The notes beneath the pieces were generated by a model, which had not been told where the DNA came from, ran no database searches, and saw nothing but the letters and a program-made list of their open reading frames with translations. This document shows positions 61,125 to 64,000 of a stretch of 64,000 nucleotides of DNA, in pieces. This DNA comes from Limoniibacter endophyticus (GTDB lineage: Bacteria > Pseudomonadota > Alphaproteobacteria > Rhizobiales > Rhizobiaceae): the NCBI RefSeq assembly GCF_014652835.1, contig NZ_BMZO01000010.1, forward strand, positions 62,001 to 126,000. Reading direction: 5' to 3'. Position 1 is the stretch's first letter. Each line of letters starts with the position of its first letter. Made by a program: the position numbers and the translations under genes.

Positions 61125-62168
61125 CTAGAGGCGAGGTTGCAGGACTATTCGCCCCGCGACGTTGCCCGCCTCCACAAGCTCATGCGCGCGTTTTGCCTCG
61201 TGGAGAGGCAGCCGGTCCGCGACGATGGGCTTGATCTGCTTTCGCGCGACAAGATCGAGACATTGGCGCAATTGCTCCCGGGTGGTGGAGGTGGCGGAAA
61301 GCATCGAGATGTTTTTCAGAAACAACTGGGCGGGGTTGAACGGAACGAAATCGCCAGTCAATTGACCGATGAGTAGCCAACGTCCCCCAACCGCTATGGA
61401 TTTCCGGATTGGGTCGAACAGCAAATTGCCAACATTGTCGACGGCGACATCCACGCCCTGGCCATTAGTAAGTTGGCGTACGGTCCTCGAGAAATCCTCG
61501 CCACGCTCGTGGATGACAACCTCGTGTGCTCCAAGCTCCCGCAATTGCTCGGCTTTGGCTTTCGACGTGGTTTGCGCAATGACGCGAGCACCCTGTAAAC
61601 GGGCAAACTGAATTGCGGCCATGCCAAGCCCGCCGCCCGAACCGGTGATCAGCACCGTTTCGCCAGCCTGTACCTGCCCCACCCGGCGCATGGCGTTGAA
61701 GATTGTACCGATAGTGCAGGCGGTGATTGCCGCCTCAGCCATATCGACCCCCTCTGGTACCAGGACGACATTGTCGTTCTCGACCGCAACATACTCGGCG
61801 TAGCCCCCGACAAGGCCATAGTCGCCGAGGAACTTGCGATCATCACACAGCGGCTCATAACCTGTACGACAATGAGCGCATCCCCCGCATATGTGATAGC
61901 GTTGGGTAGTGGCTACCCGGTCTCCCGGCCTGAAATCGTGTACGCCGGGCCCGGTACCCACCACGGTTCCTGAGATTTCATGTCCGAGAATGAGCGGCAT
62001 CTTCACGCCGGCTTTCAAGGTGCCATTGCGCGTCACGATGTCATGGAAACAGACACCACAGCTATCGACTCTGATGACGACATCTTTGTAACCAGCGATT
62101 GGTTCGTCGATATCGCACATTTTGAGGACGTCGATGCCGCCCGGATTCTCCACGACGACGGCTTTCAT
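61125..62168 (-). CDS. Zinc-dependent alcohol dehydrogenase (MDR family)
   Basis: A 347-residue medium-chain dehydrogenase. Catalytic-zinc residues are seen in CGVCFHD near residue 37 and GHEISGTVVG near 62; the structural zinc cluster CGGCAHCRTGYEPLC is near 93-107; the nucleotide-binding motif TGSGGGLGMAAIQFAR is near 172. It interconverts an alcohol and an aldehyde or ketone with NAD(P). Its start overlaps the stop of the second DUF35 gene by 4 bases, and it lies between the two thiolase-fold/DUF35 pairs, so it probably handles an aldehyde or alcohol formed by one of them. Confidence 0.88.
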   Translation of the reverse strand: MKAVVVENPGGIDVLKMCDIDEPIAGYKDVVIRVDSCGVCFHDIVTRNGTLKAGVKMPLILGHEISGTVVGTGPGVHDFRPGDRVATTQRYHICGGCAHCRTGYEPLCDDRKFLGDYGLVGGYAEYVAVENDNVVLVPEGVDMAEAAITACTIGTIFNAMRRVGQVQAGETVLITGSGGGLGMAAIQFARLQGARVIAQTTSKAKAEQLRELGAHEVVIHERGEDFSRTVRQLTNGQGVDVAVDNVGNLLFDPIRKSIAVGGRWLLIGQLTGDFVPFNPAQLFLKNISMLSATSTTREQLRQCLDLVARKQIKPIVADRLPLHEAKRAHELVEAGNVAGRIVLQPRL

Positions 62169-62602
62169 CGCCTTGCCTCCAGCGGTTTGAATTTCAGCAA
62201 GGTGAGTTCATCGTCGATACGCTCGAAGACGGCTTCCATCGTCATGCCTGAACGCAGTTCATCATCGTCGATACCGATCGGGTTCGAGTAGAACCGTAGA
62301 TCTGCATCATCCATTCGCACCTGAATGACCGCATAGGGCATGTCTTTCACAAATCCAGGAAAGTAGCACTTGTGAAAGACGCAGAAGCTTTCGATGGTGC
62401 CCTGCGTACCGGTTGCCTCCCATGAAAATTCGGGGCTATGGCAATGAGGACAATAGCGGCTCACAGGAAAGCGTTTGCGCTTGCAATGGCTGCACTGCTG
62501 AACGCGGATTTCACCTTCGCGGAGGCCCTGCCAGAAGGGGCGCTCCGGCCCGTCAAGACGTGGGCGCGGGCGCGGCGGTAGAGCGGTTCCGGACGCGATC
62601 AT
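62165..62602 (-). CDS. DUF35 zinc-ribbon/OB-fold protein, partner of thiolase-fold enzyme 2
   Basis: A 145-residue DUF35 protein with an N-terminal helix (PFWQGLREGEIRVQQC), zinc-ribbon cysteines in CSHC and CPHC (residues about 36-56) and an OB fold containing YAVIQVRMDDADLRFYSN. It overlaps the thiolase-fold gene upstream by 4 bases and the dehydrogenase downstream by 4, so the three are tightly coupled. Family knowledge predicts a stable complex with the adjacent thiolase-fold protein and a role in binding acyl-CoA. Confidence 0.87.
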   Translation of the reverse strand: MIASGTALPPRPRPRLDGPERPFWQGLREGEIRVQQCSHCKRKRFPVSRYCPHCHSPEFSWEATGTQGTIESFCVFHKCYFPGFVKDMPYAVIQVRMDDADLRFYSNPIGIDDDELRSGMTMEAVFERIDDELTLLKFKPLEARR

Positions 62603-63732
62603 GACGGCTCCTTCGAATAAACGATTGAGGAACAGACGGGTGCGGCGGCCGCGTAGTGAATATTTTTGGCGTCATCGACCTGCCGATCCCCGCATTCGCC
62701 GCGCAATTGACGAACTGCTTCGACATTGAGCGCCCAGCCTTGCATATAACTCTCTGAGAGATGTCCACCCGACGTGTTGGTGGGAAACCGCCCGCCGAGC
62801 CGCAAATGGCCCTCACCGACGAAGGGACCGCTCTCGCCCTTGCCGCAATAGCCGCAGCCTTCCAGACTGAAGAGCACAGTAGGCGAAAAATTGTCGTAGA
62901 TCATTAAGGCCGACATGTCCTCATGTCGCACTCCGGCCGCCAAAAAACTGCGTTTCGTCACGCTCTCCATGGCGCCGAACCAGAAATCGTCTGGAGGAAA
63001 GGTCGAGTCGGAAAAAACTGTCTGCAACGCTGAGCCACGAATATGAACGGGGGGTTTGCGCAGATCTCTTGCACGCTCGGGCGTTGTTATGATGATCGCG
63101 ACCCCTCCATCATTGATCAGACAATAATCGAGAAGACGGAGCGGATCGCAGATCATGCGGGCGTCGAGATAGGCGTCGAGGTCGAAGCGTTCGCGCATCA
63201 CGGCTTTTGGATTGCGAGCGGCATGATTGCGAAACGCAATGGCTACCTCGGCCAGATGCTCCGCTTTGGTTCCATAGAGTTCCATGTGCCGGCGCATCAT
63301 CAGCGCATGGAAGGCGCCGGGTGACGTCATGCCATAAGGAAACCAGAGACCGTTGCCCCCAGACCCATAACTGTCCTCTGCGCCGCCATACGCCACGCCG
63401 GCAGACCGGCCATTATTACCATAGACCAGTGCGACGGTCTTATGCCGGCCACTCATGACAAGCGAGATTGCAGTGTCGATGCAGATGGCGGCGAAGCGTC
63501 CGTGTCCGGGGGTGATCGTCACATATTCCGGATCGATGCCCGCAATTTCACAAAAACGCTGATAATCCGGGATACGGTTGATGATTAGCGCGTCAATGTC
63601 AGAAAAGCCGAGACCTGCGTCGTCGAGCGCTTCGGTGAGAGCCCACATGCCAAGGTCATATGCATCATGATCGGGCATGCGCCCCCAATCGGTTGTCCCA
63701 ACGCCGGCGACGGCGGCACTGATGCCGGCCAT
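62599..63732 (-). CDS. Thiolase-fold (Ltp2-like) protein 2 lacking the nucleophilic Cys
   Basis: A 377-residue thiolase-superfamily protein starting AGISAAVAGVGTTDWGRM. The ATG at 63732 is chosen because GGGAGG lies 6 bases upstream and the protein starts at the family boundary. At the position of the thiolase nucleophile it reads TPGHGRF, no Cys. C-terminal motifs are LMIYDNFSPTVLFSLE near 285 and PTNTSGGHLSESYMQGW near 328, with a Tyr where protein 1 has His. This Tyr occurs in a block where Ltp2 enzymes also have a conserved Tyr, so protein 2 is the better retro-aldolase candidate. Confidence 0.85.
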   Translation of the reverse strand: MAGISAAVAGVGTTDWGRMPDHDAYDLGMWALTEALDDAGLGFSDIDALIINRIPDYQRFCEIAGIDPEYVTITPGHGRFAAICIDTAISLVMSGRHKTVALVYGNNGRSAGVAYGGAEDSYGSGGNGLWFPYGMTSPGAFHALMMRRHMELYGTKAEHLAEVAIAFRNHAARNPKAVMRERFDLDAYLDARMICDPLRLLDYCLINDGGVAIIITTPERARDLRKPPVHIRGSALQTVFSDSTFPPDDFWFGAMESVTKRSFLAAGVRHEDMSALMIYDNFSPTVLFSLEGCGYCGKGESGPFVGEGHLRLGGRFPTNTSGGHLSESYMQGWALNVEAVRQLRGECGDRQVDDAKNIHYAAAAPVCSSIVYSKEPS

Positions 63733-63889
63733 GCTTTTCCTCCCATATGCGTTCATGAGACGAAGGTGCGGCAAGTAGCGAGCGAGGGGAAGTGCGATCC
63801 GTCGATAGCTGTTATTCCATGTATCCGCGAAGCTAAGTCTCGACCAAAGAAAGCCATTGCCGTTAGAAACCGATAAACGGAGACGATCG

Positions 63890-64000
63890 ATGACCGACAT
63901 CACTGAATGGGTTGGCAAGTCACAGGAGCAGGTCGACACGGCTTGGCAGTTAACCGCAGACCGGATCGCTGGCCTGCTTGATCGCGACGTGCTGAATACC
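63890..64000 (+). CDS. MaoC/FAS1-like acyl-CoA hydratase, 3' end outside window
   Basis: Only the first 37 codons are present: MTDITEWVGKSQEQVDTAWQ then LTADRIAGLLDRDVLNT. This start (an acidic N-terminus, W-hG-K, then A..LDRD) resembles the FAS1-like dehydratase domain of mesaconyl-C4-CoA/itaconyl-CoA hydratases. GGAG lies 8 bases before the ATG. It is divergent from the thiolase-fold gene across 157 bases. If the assignment holds, it would supply the hydration step before aldol cleavage. Confidence is limited by the truncation. Confidence 0.55.
   Translation, partial: MTDITEWVGKSQEQVDTAWQLTADRIAGLLDRDVLNT

Noticed and set aside
1-64000. CRISPR arrays, tRNA or rRNA genes, insertion sequences, integrases and replication origins.
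   Set aside because: Reading both strands I saw no repeated spacer arrays, cloverleaf-like genes, transposase or integrase proteins, or rep/par genes. A tRNA or repeat search program could still find something that I missed.

Overview
The window reads as a moderately GC-rich chromosomal segment of an alphaproteobacterium of the Rhizobiales, most likely the Brucella/Ochrobactrum group. That placement is an inference from overall protein style, a RirA-type iron box (TGA-N9-TCA) and a gene set dominated by ABC importers; no rRNA, tRNA, phage, IS element, CRISPR array or plasmid function is visible. Genes are tightly packed and only one gene-free stretch exceeds 300 bases (28025-28352).

Layout. 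(1) 1-2823: the end of an OmpR-type regulator, its TctE-like sensor kinase and a DUF808 membrane protein. (2) 2900-10410: a minus-strand polyamine-type locus (GntR regulator, SDR, class III aminotransferase, PotD/A/B/C-like importer) with three copies of a TGATGCATCA palindrome in front of its first three genes. (3) 10641-12476: ilvD, ending in a strong terminator. (4) 12525-16427: a ferric-iron importer (fbpC-fbpA-fbpB order) with an iron box and promoter buried at the end of fbpC, then a divergent sarcosine-oxidase-like gene and a GGDEF gene. (5) 19091-21444: an EEP-nuclease/phospholipase D pair. (6) 21446-28024: a minus-strand unit PepSY, response regulator, kinase, GH15 and GST, with a divergent second PepSY gene, ExoD and a PACE exporter. 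(7) 28353-35890: a second PotFGHI-like importer with an HpcH/HpaI aldolase, a nitrilase-superfamily amidase, a RraA-like protein and a LysR regulator. (8) 36123-44114: a NagB-II-like deaminase and nagA, then a minus-strand importer operon containing a NUDIX enzyme and an unusual continuous LysR/substrate-binding-protein frame. (9) 44386-52331: an acetyltransferase, then an amino-sugar-type importer with kinase and SIS isomerase, controlled by a ROK regulator with two matching operators. (10) 52583-64000: an Ldh-family dehydrogenase, a LIV-type importer with fused LivM-LivG, an SMP-30 lactonase, two thiolase-fold/DUF35 gene pairs around a zinc alcohol dehydrogenase, and the start of a divergent MaoC/FAS1-like hydratase.

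How it fits together. The window is a row of 'import it and degrade it' modules, each with its own regulator or operator. The best candidate for an undescribed system is module 10: both thiolase-fold proteins lack the usual cysteine nucleophile and each sits beside a DUF35 zinc-ribbon protein, as in the Ltp2/ChsH2 steroid retro-aldolases, with a hydratase, dehydrogenases, a lactonase and an importer beside them. Also notable are the recurring stem-loops directly after substrate-binding-protein genes, two short leader-type ORFs, the RirA-controlled promoter inside fbpC, and paired operators that link regulators to operons.
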